From: an uncultured Eubacteriales bacterium
GTDB taxonomy: Bacteria > Bacillota > Clostridia > Oscillospirales > Oscillospiraceae
Direction of reading: 5' to 3'
Length of the DNA stretch: 64,000 bases
Assembly (NCBI GenBank): GCA_900546915.1
Contig: UREY01000004.1
Span: 47,993 to 111,992 of the forward strand
Position numbers and translations under genes: made by a program. Positions 51,873 through 61,040 of this stretch are shown here, one piece after another. The first letter of the stretch is position 1; each line of letters opens with the position of its first letter. The notes beneath the pieces were generated by a model that saw only the letters and a list, made by a program, of their open reading frames with translations, had not been told where the DNA came from and did no database searches.

Positions 51873-53167
51873 GTGCATATTCCGATTATTTTGACCGGCA
51901 GAGCCCCTCTGTGGAGCTGCGCCGGAGGCTGCTGACCCTGCCGGAGTCCGGACCCCGGCGCCGCCGCACCGCGCCCTTGGCCTTTGCGGGAGCCGCCGCT
52001 GCCTGCTGCCTGCTGGCTCTGTGCCTGCTCCTGCGCCCCGGAGACGAAGCGGCGCCGGACCCGGCTTTAAACCAAACGCCGGAGCCGTCCGCTCCCCAGT
52101 CCGGTTCGGAAGCGGAAGCATCCCGGCAGTTTCCGGAGATTCAGTACGGCTCCGGGGCTGGAGGAGTTGCGGCAGATATCGCCCTGCCCGACGGCCATTT
52201 TCAGGAGGACCTGACCCAGGAGGAGCTGGCTGCGCTCTTTGGGGAGACCGGCTGGTGGGAGGCGTTGGGATGGACCTTATCCGGCTACGCCGTCTACGAC
52301 GGGGAGGGGCGGCTCTGGCAGGTTTTCCTGTCCGGCAGCGGTGGAACGGACGGCGCGTACACCCTGGCTTTGGCGCCCGACCGACTGCCCGCTGCCTGTG
52401 TGGAAACCGATTCCCAGGAAATCAACGACATCTGGGGCACGGAGGTCTCCGCCGGTCGGGTGCACTTTGACTGCGACGGAGACGACGCGGAGGAATTTTG
52501 CTATACCTTAAGCTTTCTGCGGGATGAGACCTTAGGCGCCCGTTTGGAAGTGACCGATGAAAACAGTGCCACGGGGCAGGCTCTGGTAGAGAGCATCCTG
52601 GCCCGATTGCTGGACCCGGACCGACCGGTGTGCCTGGATTTTCTGACGCCGGAGGAAATCCCCGCCTGGCGCAGCGAAGAGCTGACCCTGCCGGAGGCCC
52701 GGCAGGAGGCGGATTTCGCCGCCTATCTCCCGGAGGACATGCCCGAGGGCTTTCAATGGGAGGGGGCTTGGCTGGAAATGGGCCAGGGGCGGTACGAGCT
52801 GACCCTGAACTGGAGCCGGGACTCGGCCGATCTGTCCATCACCGTCGACCGGATGCCGGAGCTGCGGCAATCCTGCATGGCAGACCTAAACGACCCGGCG
52901 ACCTATGATCTGCGGCTGTATCCCGTCCCCCGGGGCGAAAGCATCCCCGAGGCGTACTGGGACAGCGTCCAGGACCCGATTTTCCCCGCCGAGGCGATGA
53001 CGCGGGATCTGCTGGAGGCCCGGGCGGAGGGCTGGGACGGGACGGGGTCCAGCTTTCAATTTCAGATCCTTTACCCGGACGGCGTCCTGGTCCGGTACCG
53101 CGCGACCATGTCTCTTTCGGAGCTGTGGCTGCTGCTGGAGCCTGCGGTATCCGGCCGGGGGGCTTGA
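51869..53167 (+). CDS. Probable membrane anti-sigma partner
   Basis: 432 residues. A short N-terminal cytoplasmic part (about 1-34, MSAYSDYFDRQSPSVELRRR...) with basic residues before one membrane helix (36-55), then a large outside domain rich in acidic residues (repeated EEIPAWRSEELTLPEA, DMPEGFQWEGAWLEMG segments that look duplicated). Coupled to the ECF sigma gene by ATGA. The cytoplasmic part lacks the HxxxCxxC zinc anti-sigma motif, so it would have to hold the sigma factor in another way. The role is inferred from the gene pair. Confidence 0.75.
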   Translation: MSAYSDYFDRQSPSVELRRRLLTLPESGPRRRRTAPLAFAGAAAACCLLALCLLLRPGDEAAPDPALNQTPEPSAPQSGSEAEASRQFPEIQYGSGAGGVAADIALPDGHFQEDLTQEELAALFGETGWWEALGWTLSGYAVYDGEGRLWQVFLSGSGGTDGAYTLALAPDRLPAACVETDSQEINDIWGTEVSAGRVHFDCDGDDAEEFCYTLSFLRDETLGARLEVTDENSATGQALVESILARLLDPDRPVCLDFLTPEEIPAWRSEELTLPEARQEADFAAYLPEDMPEGFQWEGAWLEMGQGRYELTLNWSRDSADLSITVDRMPELRQSCMADLNDPATYDLRLYPVPRGESIPEAYWDSVQDPIFPAEAMTRDLLEARAEGWDGTGSSFQFQILYPDGVLVRYRATMSLSELWLLLEPAVSGRGA

Positions 53168-53185
53168 CTCCGGGCAGACCGGTTG

Positions 53186-53226
53186 GGGGACTGCTGTAAG
53201 CTTTGCTTGCGGCGGTCCCCTTTTGT
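53186..53226 (+). terminator. Terminator of the sigma/anti-sigma unit
   Basis: GGGGAC (53186-53191) and GTCCCC (53215-53220), extended by further GC pairs, followed by TTTTG. The remainder of the gap to 53361 shows no gene. Confidence 0.75.
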
Positions 53227-53361
53227 CATGGGTTATGCCGCATGACGCCATGCTCCGGAGCGGCGGAAAGGCCAAATGGGCGGGCCAATCCTCCACTGTT
53301 GCGCCGGTGACGGACAAACGGCTGGGAGTTTCCTCCATTTGTAACTTTTTTGAAATAAAGG

Positions 53362-53390
53362 TTGCAATTTTTGCCCCTGTTTGCTATGAT
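53362..53390 (+). promoter_or_regulatory. Promoter of exoA
   Basis: TTGCAA (53362-53367), 17 nt, TATGAT (53385-53390), 50 nt before the start codon. Confidence 0.72.
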
Positions 53391-53440
53391 ATAGAAAGAA
53401 TTTTGTAATTACTCCGTTTGTCGAAAGGAGCGGATGCGAG

Positions 53441-54202
53441 TTGCGATTTGTTTCCTGGAATGTGAACGGCCTGCGCGCCTGTGTGCAAAAGGGCTTTCTG
53501 GACACCTTCCATCAGCTGGACGCGGATTTCTTCTGCCTCCAGGAGACCAAGCTGCAGCCGGAGCAGATTCAACTGGAAACCCCGGGATATACCCAGTTTT
53601 GGTCTTCCGCCCGGAAAAAGGGTTACTCCGGCACCGCCATCTTTGCCAAAAAGCCGCCGCTGTCTGTGGAGTACGGCGTGGGATGCGACGAGCTGGATCA
53701 GGAGGGCAGGCTCATCACGCTGGAATATGCCCCCTTTTATCTGGTCACCTGCTATACCCCCAACGCTCAGGAGGGGCTCAAACGGCTGGATCACCGCTTG
53801 GCCTGGGACCAGGCCTTTCGGGAAAAGCTCTCCGCCCTGGCCGCCCGGAAGCCGGTGGTGGCCTGTGGGGACCTGAATGTGGCCCATCAGGAGATTGATT
53901 TGAAGAATCCCGGCTCTAATCGGGGAAACGCCGGTTTTTCGGATGAGGAGCGGGAGAGCTTCACCCGGCTGCTGAACGCCGGATTCACCGACACCTTCCG
54001 TTACCTGTACCCCGATGCCACCGGGGTGTACAGCTGGTGGAGCTACCGTTTTCAAGCGAGGAAACACAACGCCGGTTGGCGAATTGATTATTTTTTGGTA
54101 TCCAACGATGTACAGGACCGGGTGCGCCAGGCGCGCATTCACACCGATGTATTCGGTTCCGATCACTGCCCTGTGGAGCTGGAATTGGACTTGGAGGTTT
54201 AA
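53441..54202 (+). CDS. exoA: Exodeoxyribonuclease III (AP endonuclease)
   Basis: 253 residues. RFVSWNVNGLRA at the very N terminus, FFCLQETKLQ, GYSGTAIFAK, ACGDLNVAHQEIDLKNP, the family tail GWRIDYFLVS and GSDHCPVELEL give every catalytic residue. Repairs abasic sites. The start is a TTG 10 nt after AAAGGAG; the ATG 7 nt upstream is out of frame. The SLH-NlpC gene follows after 7 nt. Confidence 0.95.
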   Translation: MRFVSWNVNGLRACVQKGFLDTFHQLDADFFCLQETKLQPEQIQLETPGYTQFWSSARKKGYSGTAIFAKKPPLSVEYGVGCDELDQEGRLITLEYAPFYLVTCYTPNAQEGLKRLDHRLAWDQAFREKLSALAARKPVVACGDLNVAHQEIDLKNPGSNRGNAGFSDEERESFTRLLNAGFTDTFRYLYPDATGVYSWWSYRFQARKHNAGWRIDYFLVSNDVQDRVRQARIHTDVFGSDHCPVELELDLEV

Positions 54203-54209
54203 CCCTGTT

Positions 54210-55826
54210 ATGAAGAAACTGCAACTGCGACTGTTATCGGTACTTTGCCTGGCGGCACTGCTGATTGCCTGCCTGCCGGCCGCCTACGCCTACGGCGTCT
54301 GCAGCGCCTGGGCCAAGCCGGAGCTGGATCAGATGAGCGAGCTGTCGCTCATTCCCCAGGTGCTGGAGGAAAAGCCGAACCTGTGGGATAGCATCACCCG
54401 GCTGGAGATGTGCGCCATTGCCGTCCAGGCCTATGAGGTCTACACCGGCGAGGAGATCCCGCTCCCGGAAGAAGCGCCATTTTCCGACACCCAGGACCCC
54501 ATTGCAGGCAAGGCCTATGCCGCCGGTCTCACCCAGGGCTATGAGGACGGAACCTTCCGCCCGGACCGGCTTTTGACCCGGCAGGAGTTCTTTGCGTTTG
54601 TGGATCACTTTTTCCGCGCCTTCGGGCGGGCCCCGGCGGAGACCGATTTGTCCGATCTGAGCGCGTTTTCAGATGCCTCCGCCGTCGGCGCCTGGGCTCT
54701 GGAGGCCACCAGATGGATGGTGCACCTGGGGGTGGTTCAGGGAAGCGACGGAAAGCTGAACCCCTTGGGCAACGCCACCTGTGAGCAAGCCCTGGTCATG
54801 TTCTACCGGGCCTACATATATTTGATCCACGACACGGACGTCAGCCCGGCCGGTACGACGGAAAAGTATCAAAACGTCAGCGCCTGGGCGGAGGAAGAGC
54901 TGGAGGCCATGGACGAAGCGGGCCTGATTCCGGAGAGCTTTCTGGGCCGGGATATGACGACGCCCATCACCCGCCGGGAGATGTGTTATGTGGCGATGCA
55001 GGCCTACCTCTCTCTGAATCCCAACCCCATCTTCCGGGTGGAGGAGACGCCCTTCTCCGACGTGGACGATCCCGTCGTCACAAAGGCCTATTATCTGGGG
55101 CTCATCAGCGGCTTCCCCGACGGCACCTTCCGTCCGGACAATCCCATTACCCGGGAACAGTTCTTTAAAATTACCGTCAATTTCCTGTCTACCTGCGGCT
55201 ATCCCAGACAGGACAGCCCGGCTACCAGTCTCGACGGCTTTGCCGACGCCGGCCAGCTGAGCAGCTACGCCCTTCCCTGCGCCCGCCTTTTGGTGGAGCT
55301 GGGGATTGTAAAGGGATCCGGCAACCTGCTGTCTCCCAAGAGCAGCACCCAGTGCCAGCAGGCGCTGGTGATGTTCTACCGGACCTATGGGGTGCTCCAG
55401 GATTGGATGGAGAATCCGGAGCTTCCCGATGACCGGACGGAGGCCCAGGTCCTGGTGGAATTTGCCATGCAGTATTTGGGCTATGATTACATTTGGGGCG
55501 GCAAGGATCCCTCCACGGGATTCGACTGTTCCGGCTTTGTGTGGTATGTCTACACCCACAACGGTTATCCCGATATCGGCCGGACCGCCACGGACCAGTG
55601 GTATTACGATGCCAGCTGGGAGGTTTCTGCGGACGAACTGCTGCCCGGCGACCTGCTGTTCTTCTCTGAAACCGGCTCTTTGAACGATATCACCCACATC
55701 GGCATTTATGTGGGAGACGGAGAATTCATTCATGCCGCCAACTCCCGGGATGGCGTGATTCTCACCGCCGTCAGCAGCAGCTATTATGTAGAGCATTTTG
55801 TGGGCGCCCGCCGGATCATTCCCTAA
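54210..55826 (+). CDS. Secreted NlpC/P60 peptidase with six SLH repeats
   Basis: 538 residues. Signal peptide about 1-27 (KKLQLRLLSVLCLAALLIACLPAAYA region, cut after AYA). About residues 30-400 hold two sets of three SLH-like repeats, each with YEDGTFRPDRLLTRQEFF or FPDGTFRPDNPITREQFF as the best-kept unit. The last ~120 residues are an NlpC/P60 domain: YDYIWGGKDPSTGFDCSGFVWYVY (catalytic Cys in DCSGF), HIGIYVGDGEFIHAAN (catalytic His). It likely cuts peptidoglycan stem peptides at the cell surface. Strong GGAGG at 54194. Preceded by exoA without a clear terminator. Confidence 0.9.
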   Translation: MKKLQLRLLSVLCLAALLIACLPAAYAYGVCSAWAKPELDQMSELSLIPQVLEEKPNLWDSITRLEMCAIAVQAYEVYTGEEIPLPEEAPFSDTQDPIAGKAYAAGLTQGYEDGTFRPDRLLTRQEFFAFVDHFFRAFGRAPAETDLSDLSAFSDASAVGAWALEATRWMVHLGVVQGSDGKLNPLGNATCEQALVMFYRAYIYLIHDTDVSPAGTTEKYQNVSAWAEEELEAMDEAGLIPESFLGRDMTTPITRREMCYVAMQAYLSLNPNPIFRVEETPFSDVDDPVVTKAYYLGLISGFPDGTFRPDNPITREQFFKITVNFLSTCGYPRQDSPATSLDGFADAGQLSSYALPCARLLVELGIVKGSGNLLSPKSSTQCQQALVMFYRTYGVLQDWMENPELPDDRTEAQVLVEFAMQYLGYDYIWGGKDPSTGFDCSGFVWYVYTHNGYPDIGRTATDQWYYDASWEVSADELLPGDLLFFSETGSLNDITHIGIYVGDGEFIHAANSRDGVILTAVSSSYYVEHFVGARRIIP

Positions 55827-55869
55827 GAGCTCCCGCTTGTAAAACCGCCCCGGACCCCGGAGACGCCAG

Positions 55870-55906
55870 GCCCCAGAGCCTGCCCCGGCTCCGGGGCATT
55901 TTCTTT
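55870..55906 (+). terminator. Terminator of the exoA/SLH-NlpC unit
   Basis: GCCCCAGAGCC (55870-55880) and GGCTCCGGGGC (55887-55897) pair with one mismatch around TGCCCC, followed by ATTTTCTTT. Confidence 0.88.
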
Positions 55907-55991
55907 GCCGCCGGCAACGCGGACAAAACGCGGCGCCCAAATCCCACAGTCAGAAAATTCTCCAATTTTTGCAAGAAACGCTGCAGGCCCG

Positions 55992-56020
55992 TTGAAAAAT
56001 GTGAATGCATTTGCTAGAAT
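55992..56020 (+). promoter_or_regulatory. Promoter of the 5'-nucleotidase gene
   Basis: TTGAAA (55992-55997), 17 nt, TAGAAT (56015-56020). The leader is about 58 nt. Confidence 0.75.
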
Positions 56021-56084
56021 AAGCATAGAGTCACATGTTTGGCTCCAGTACATGCATTCGTACTATTTTGAAGGAGGACGCAAC

Positions 56085-59000
56085 ATGAGAAGCAAACATT
56101 CCACAAGGCTCCTGGCCGTGCTGCTGGCACTGGTGATGGTCCTGTCGGTGTTGCCCACCATGGCTTTTGCCGCAGGCGAAAAGTCGGACGACATCGTGGT
56201 TCTGTACACCAATGACGTGCACTGCGGCGTGGATGCCGGTACACCCGAAGGCACAATGGGTTACGCCAACCTGGCTGCCTACAAAAAAGCCATGGAGCAG
56301 ACCCACGAGAACGTCGTTCTGGTCGACGCCGGCGACGCCATTCAGGGCGAGGCCATGGGCACTCTGTCCAACGGCAGCTATCTCGTAGACATCATGAACG
56401 AGATCGGCTATGATTTCGCCACCTTCGGCAACCATGAGTTTGACTATGGAATGGACGTGACCCTCTCCCTGCTGGAGAAGTCCAACGCCACCTACCTGTC
56501 CTGCAACTTTATGGATCTGAAGACGGGCAAGACCGTGGCCGAGCCCTACGCCTTGGAGACCTATGGGGATCTGAAGGTGGCTTTTGTGGGCATCAGCACC
56601 CCCGAGAGCTTCACCAAGTCCACCCCCACCTACTTCCAGGATGAAAACGGCAACTACATTTACAGCTTCTGCGAGGGCAACGACGGCCAGGATCTGTACG
56701 ACGCCGTCCAGGCGTCCATCGACGCGGCCGCCGCAGAAGGCGCCGACGTGATCATCGCCCTGGGTCATTGCGGCGTGGACGAGCAGTCCTCTCCCTGGAT
56801 GTCCACGGAGATCATTGCCAACACCACCGGTCTGGACGCCTTCATCGACGGCCACTCCCACACCGTCATAGAGGGGCAGGCCGTGCAGGATCAGGCCGGC
56901 AACGACGTGGTCCTCACCTCCACCGGCACCAAGCTGGCCAACATCGGCGAGATGACCATCGCCCCCGACGGCGCCGTCTCCACCAAGCTGGTCTCCGGCT
57001 ACACCGAGGTGGACCCCGAGACCGATGCCTTTGTCAAGGACATTCAGGCTCAGTATGAGGACAAGCTGAACGAGGTCGTGGCGAAGTCCGACGTCACTCT
57101 GACGGTGAACGACCCCGAAACCGGCGACCGGCTGGTCCGGAACCGGGAGACCAACCTGGGCGACCTGTGCGCGGACGCTTACCGCACCGTTCTGGGCGCC
57201 GACATCGCCTTTGTCAACGGCGGCGGCATTCGGGACAACATTGCCGCCGGCGACATCACCTACGGGCAGATCATCGCGGTACACCCCTTCGGCAACACCG
57301 CCTGTGTGGTGGAAGCCACGGGTCAGGAGATCATCGACGCTCTGGAGATGGCCTCCCGCTCCGCTCCCGGGGAGAACGGCGGCTTCCTGCAGGTCTCCGG
57401 CCTGAAGTACACCATCGACCTGAACATCGAATCCTCCGTCCAGGTGGACGACAAGAGCATGTTCGTGAGCGTGGACGGCCTGCGCCGGGTCAAGGACGTG
57501 CAGGTTCTGAATCAGAACGGCGAATATGAGCCCATCGACCTGGAGAAGACCTACACCCTGGCCTCCCACAACTACATGCTGAAGTCCGGCGGCGACGGCA
57601 TCAACATGTTCATGGACAACAAGATCCTCCAGGATGAGGTCATGATCGACAACCAGGTTCTCATTACGTACATCCGCGACTCTCTGGAGGGCGTGGTAGG
57701 CGACGCCTACGCCAACCCCTACGGCGAGGGCCGCATCACCGTCACCAACATGCCCTACACCGATGTGTCCGAGGGCCGGTTCTACTATGAGCCCATCCAG
57801 TATGTGGACGGCCAGGGTTACATGGAAGGCGTGGGCGACGGCCGCTTTGCGCCCAACTCCCCCCTGAACCGGGCTATGGTGGCTACAGTTCTGTACCGCA
57901 TGGCCGGCGAGCCTGAGGTAACCGACACCGGCAGCTTCCCCGACGTGGTGGAGGGCTCCTACTACGAGACCGCCGTGGCCTGGGCCGCTGCCAACGGCAT
58001 CGTCGAGGGCTATGAAGACGGCACCTTCCGTCCCCTGCGGAGCATCACCCGCCAGGAGATGGTGAAGATGTTCTACCGCTATGCCGAATTCACCGGCCTG
58101 GACGTGAGCAAGGCCGCCGATCTGACCGGCTTTGCCGACGACGAGACGATCTTCCCCTATGCCGTGGAGGCCATGCAGTGGGCCGTCGCCGTGGGCCTGA
58201 TTGAGGGCGTGGAAAACAACCGGCTCCATCCGCTGGGCCAGTCCACCCGCGGCCAATTTGCCACGGTGGTATACCGGTTCGACAACAGCCAGGTGGAGAT
58301 CAACCTGATGGCCACCTCCGACGTCCACGGCCAGATTTACGCCACGGACTACACCGCCGACGCCTCCGCCTCCGGGACCCACTATCAGAGCCTGACCCGG
58401 GTTGCCACCTTTGTCAAGGAGCAGCGGCAGGCCTATGAGAACAGCTTCCTGGTGGACTGCGGCGACCTGGTCCAGGGTACGCCTCTGACCTACTACTACG
58501 CATTCAACCAGCCTGAGGTGGACGATCCGACCATGAAGACCCTGCGGTTCATGGACTACGACATGTTCGTCCCCGGCAACCACGAGTTCAACTACGGCAT
58601 GACCATTCTGCAGCGCCAGCTGGATTACCTGACCAGCGAGGCCACGGAGACGGAGGATTCCGTGGCGGTGGGCTGCGCCAACTACCTGGATGCGGACACC
58701 AATAGCGACGAATCCATCGACTGGAACACCTGGAACGATTACGCTCCCTACCAGCTGTATGATTTCGACGGCGTCACCGTGGCCGTGATGGGCATCGGCA
58801 ACCCCAACATCCCCAAGTGGGACGTGCCCGCCAACTGGGAGGGCATCCACTTTGCCAACGTCATCGAGACCTACAAGCACTATGAGCAGGAGCTGACCGA
58901 GAAGGCCGACCTGATCGTCCTGGCCAGCCACTCCGGCATCGACTCCGATTCCGAGTCCGATTTCATCCGCCGTCTGATCTCCGAGACCAATACCATCGAC

Positions 59001-60014
59001 CTGGTCTTCTCCGGCCACGAGCACCGCAACGGCGTGACCATGATCGCCAACACGGACGGGCAGGAGATTCCCGTGCTCTCCCCGTCCACCAAGGCCGCCG
59101 TGGTGAGCCAGGCTGTGGTGACCTACGATAAGCTCACCGGCGAGTACGCCATCGATGCCGGAAATGTCGCCATGACCACCCGGGAGGGCGGCCAGCAGAA
59201 GCCTCTGTACGAGGTAGACCCCGACCTGGAGGCCGCCCTGAAGCCCTATGAGACCGCCACCTGGCAGGACTATATGCTCCAGCCCATCGGCAAGGCCACC
59301 GGCGATTTCTCCGCCGCCAACCTGGGCACCGCTCCCTCCGCCTTTGTGGACCTGGTGAACAAGGTCCAGATCTGGGGCGCTTACGACCGCACCGGGGAGA
59401 ACACCCCCGACGATGAGAGCGACGACACCCCGGCACAGCTGTCCATCACCGCGCCGCTCACCTCCGGAAACGCCGAGAACCTGATTCCCGAGGGCGACAT
59501 CGTTCTGGGCGACATGTTCAAGCTGTACCGCTATGAGAACTGGTTCTACCAGATCACCATGAGCGGCAAGGAAGTCCGGACCTGGCTGGAGTACTCCGCC
59601 TCCAAGGTCGACGTACGGGACGACGGCTCCGTGAATATCCGGGGCGGCCTGACCTACTATGATGTCATCTACGGCAAGGGCTTCTCCTATGTCATCGATC
59701 CCAGCCAGCCCGAGGGCTCCCGGATTGTCTCCATGACCTACAACGGCGAAGAGGTGGCCGACGACGCCGAGTTCACCGTTGTGATCAACAACTACCGCTA
59801 TAACGGCGGCGGCGACTATATCAAGTACCTCAACGAACACGGCTGTGAATTTGAGGCCAACGATCCCGGCCGGATCGTCTACTCCACCCAGTACGACATG
59901 ATTCAAGGTGAGGACAAGGGTCAGGCCCGGAACCTCCTGGCCGACTACATCCGCGAAGCCGGTGAGATTTCCCCCACCATCGAATCCACCTGGAGCATCA
60001 AACTCCCCGAATAA
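56085..60014 (+). CDS. Tandem 5'-nucleotidase surface protein with internal SLH domains
   Basis: 1309 residues. Signal peptide 1-29 (STRLLAVLLALVMVLSVLP). First metallophosphoesterase about 35-270: VLYTNDVHCGVD, VDAGDAIQGEAMG, FGNHEFDYGMD, GHSHT; first 5'-nucleotidase C-terminal domain about 320-545 (FVNGGGIRDNIAAGD, HPFGNTACVVEATGQ). Three SLH repeats at about 555-735. Then a second phosphoesterase (about 740-1010: MATSDVHGQIY, VDCGDLVQG, PGNHEFNYGMT, GHEHRNG) and second C-terminal domain (about 1050-1305). Both units keep their metal residues. It probably hydrolyses extracellular nucleotides to nucleosides plus phosphate at the wall. AAGGAGG, own promoter, two terminators after it. Confidence 0.92.
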   Translation: MRSKHSTRLLAVLLALVMVLSVLPTMAFAAGEKSDDIVVLYTNDVHCGVDAGTPEGTMGYANLAAYKKAMEQTHENVVLVDAGDAIQGEAMGTLSNGSYLVDIMNEIGYDFATFGNHEFDYGMDVTLSLLEKSNATYLSCNFMDLKTGKTVAEPYALETYGDLKVAFVGISTPESFTKSTPTYFQDENGNYIYSFCEGNDGQDLYDAVQASIDAAAAEGADVIIALGHCGVDEQSSPWMSTEIIANTTGLDAFIDGHSHTVIEGQAVQDQAGNDVVLTSTGTKLANIGEMTIAPDGAVSTKLVSGYTEVDPETDAFVKDIQAQYEDKLNEVVAKSDVTLTVNDPETGDRLVRNRETNLGDLCADAYRTVLGADIAFVNGGGIRDNIAAGDITYGQIIAVHPFGNTACVVEATGQEIIDALEMASRSAPGENGGFLQVSGLKYTIDLNIESSVQVDDKSMFVSVDGLRRVKDVQVLNQNGEYEPIDLEKTYTLASHNYMLKSGGDGINMFMDNKILQDEVMIDNQVLITYIRDSLEGVVGDAYANPYGEGRITVTNMPYTDVSEGRFYYEPIQYVDGQGYMEGVGDGRFAPNSPLNRAMVATVLYRMAGEPEVTDTGSFPDVVEGSYYETAVAWAAANGIVEGYEDGTFRPLRSITRQEMVKMFYRYAEFTGLDVSKAADLTGFADDETIFPYAVEAMQWAVAVGLIEGVENNRLHPLGQSTRGQFATVVYRFDNSQVEINLMATSDVHGQIYATDYTADASASGTHYQSLTRVATFVKEQRQAYENSFLVDCGDLVQGTPLTYYYAFNQPEVDDPTMKTLRFMDYDMFVPGNHEFNYGMTILQRQLDYLTSEATETEDSVAVGCANYLDADTNSDESIDWNTWNDYAPYQLYDFDGVTVAVMGIGNPNIPKWDVPANWEGIHFANVIETYKHYEQELTEKADLIVLASHSGIDSDSESDFIRRLISETNTIDLVFSGHEHRNGVTMIANTDGQEIPVLSPSTKAAVVSQAVVTYDKLTGEYAIDAGNVAMTTREGGQQKPLYEVDPDLEAALKPYETATWQDYMLQPIGKATGDFSAANLGTAPSAFVDLVNKVQIWGAYDRTGENTPDDESDDTPAQLSITAPLTSGNAENLIPEGDIVLGDMFKLYRYENWFYQITMSGKEVRTWLEYSASKVDVRDDGSVNIRGGLTYYDVIYGKGFSYVIDPSQPEGSRIVSMTYNGEEVADDAEFTVVINNYRYNGGGDYIKYLNEHGCEFEANDPGRIVYSTQYDMIQGEDKGQARNLLADYIREAGEISPTIESTWSIKLPE

Positions 60015-60026
60015 TTCCCATGCCTT

Positions 60027-60062
60027 GGGCCTGCTGCAAGCCTGCAGCAGGCCCTCTTTTTT
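60027..60062 (+). terminator. First terminator after the nucleotidase gene
   Basis: GGGCCTGCTGC and GCAGCAGGCCC, a perfect 11-bp stem with a 6-nt loop, followed by TCTTTTTT. Confidence 0.95.
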
Positions 60063-60070
60063 GTCTTTGC

Positions 60071-60099
60071 CGCGCCCGGGTAGGGCGCGCTTGTTTTTT
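60071..60099 (+). terminator. Second, tandem terminator
   Basis: CGCGCCC (60071-60077) and GGGCGCG (60083-60089) with a 5-nt loop, followed by CTTGTTTTTT, 9 nt after the first terminator. Confidence 0.8.
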
Positions 60100-60134
60100 C
60101 GCAGGTTTTGCCCAGGTTTGCGCCACCTTTTGCA

Positions 60135-60163
60135 TTGCAATGGGGCGGCAAAGACGGTATGAT
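60135..60163 (+). promoter_or_regulatory. Promoter of nnrD
   Basis: TTGCAA (60135-60140), 17 nt, TATGAT (60158-60163). Confidence 0.75.
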
Positions 60164-60191
60164 AAGAAAAACGACCGGCGGGAGGGGCGAG

Positions 60192-61040
60192 ATGGAAAAA
60201 CGAATTTTGGACGCGGAGACGGTGCGGGCGATGCTGCCGGACCGGGACCCCTGGGGGCACAAAGGGGACGTTGGAAAGTTGCTGCTGCTGTGCGGCAGCG
60301 TGGGGTATACCGGGGCGGCGGCTCTGGCGGCCCGGGCGGCGGTCCGGTCCGGCGCGGGCCTGGTGTTTCTGGGCGTGCCCCAGAGCATTTATGCCATTGA
60401 GGCGGTTAAGCTGGACGAGCCGGTGGTGTTCCCCTTGCCGGAGGAGGCGGGCCGGCTTGCGCCGGAGGCAGTACCGGAAATTGTAAGCCGCCTGCCGGAC
60501 TGCGACGCCTGCCTGGTAGGACCCGGTCTGGGCCGTTCGCCGGGGGTCCGGGCCGTGGTGGAGGCCGTCCTGGGGGAGGCCCGGTGTCCGCTGGTTCTGG
60601 ACGCCGACGGGCTGAATGCTTTGCAGGGGCACACCGGGCCTCTGCAAGCGCGGAGGGCGCCTACCGTCCTGACGCCTCATGAGGGGGAGTTTCGCCGCTT
60701 GGGCGGCTGCTCGGGGCCGGACCGGATGGAAGCGGCGGCGGTTTTGGCCCGGCAGCTGGGAGCGGTGGTTCTCTTAAAGGGGCACCGAACGGTGATTACC
60801 GACGGCGTCCGGGGGTATGAAAATCCCACGGGAAACCCCGGCATGGCCACCGGCGGCAGCGGCGACGTGTTGGCGGGCCTTTTGACGTCTCTTCTGGGGC
60901 AGGGACTGCCTGCCCTGGAGGCTGCCGCCTGCGCCGCCTGGATTCACGGAGCGGCGGGAGACCGATGCGCCGGGAATTTGGGCCAGTACGGCCTGACGCC
61001 CTCCGATCTCATTGAGGCCCTGCCGGGCTTTCTGAAATAA
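60192..61040 (+). CDS. nnrD: ADP-dependent NAD(P)H-hydrate dehydratase
   Basis: 282 residues, YjeF C-terminal (ribokinase-like) fold only; the epimerase half (NnrE) is absent. HKGDVGKLLLLCGSVGYTGAA, AVRSGAGLVFLGVP, LVLDADGLNAL, VLTPHEGEFRRL and NPGMATGGSGDVLAGLL (catalytic Asp and ATP/ADP loop) are all present. Repairs damaged NADHX/NADPHX. Start at the ATG after GGGAGGGG; the longer frame extends over its promoter. NnrE may be encoded elsewhere. Confidence 0.92.
   Translation: MEKRILDAETVRAMLPDRDPWGHKGDVGKLLLLCGSVGYTGAAALAARAAVRSGAGLVFLGVPQSIYAIEAVKLDEPVVFPLPEEAGRLAPEAVPEIVSRLPDCDACLVGPGLGRSPGVRAVVEAVLGEARCPLVLDADGLNALQGHTGPLQARRAPTVLTPHEGEFRRLGGCSGPDRMEAAAVLARQLGAVVLLKGHRTVITDGVRGYENPTGNPGMATGGSGDVLAGLLTSLLGQGLPALEAAACAAWIHGAAGDRCAGNLGQYGLTPSDLIEALPGFLK

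Noticed and set aside
56031-60680. Open frame of 1549 codons on the minus strand
   Set aside because: It is the mirror of the 5'-nucleotidase gene, lacks a ribosome site, and its His/Val/Gly-rich translation is what GC-rich codons give in the antisense frame.
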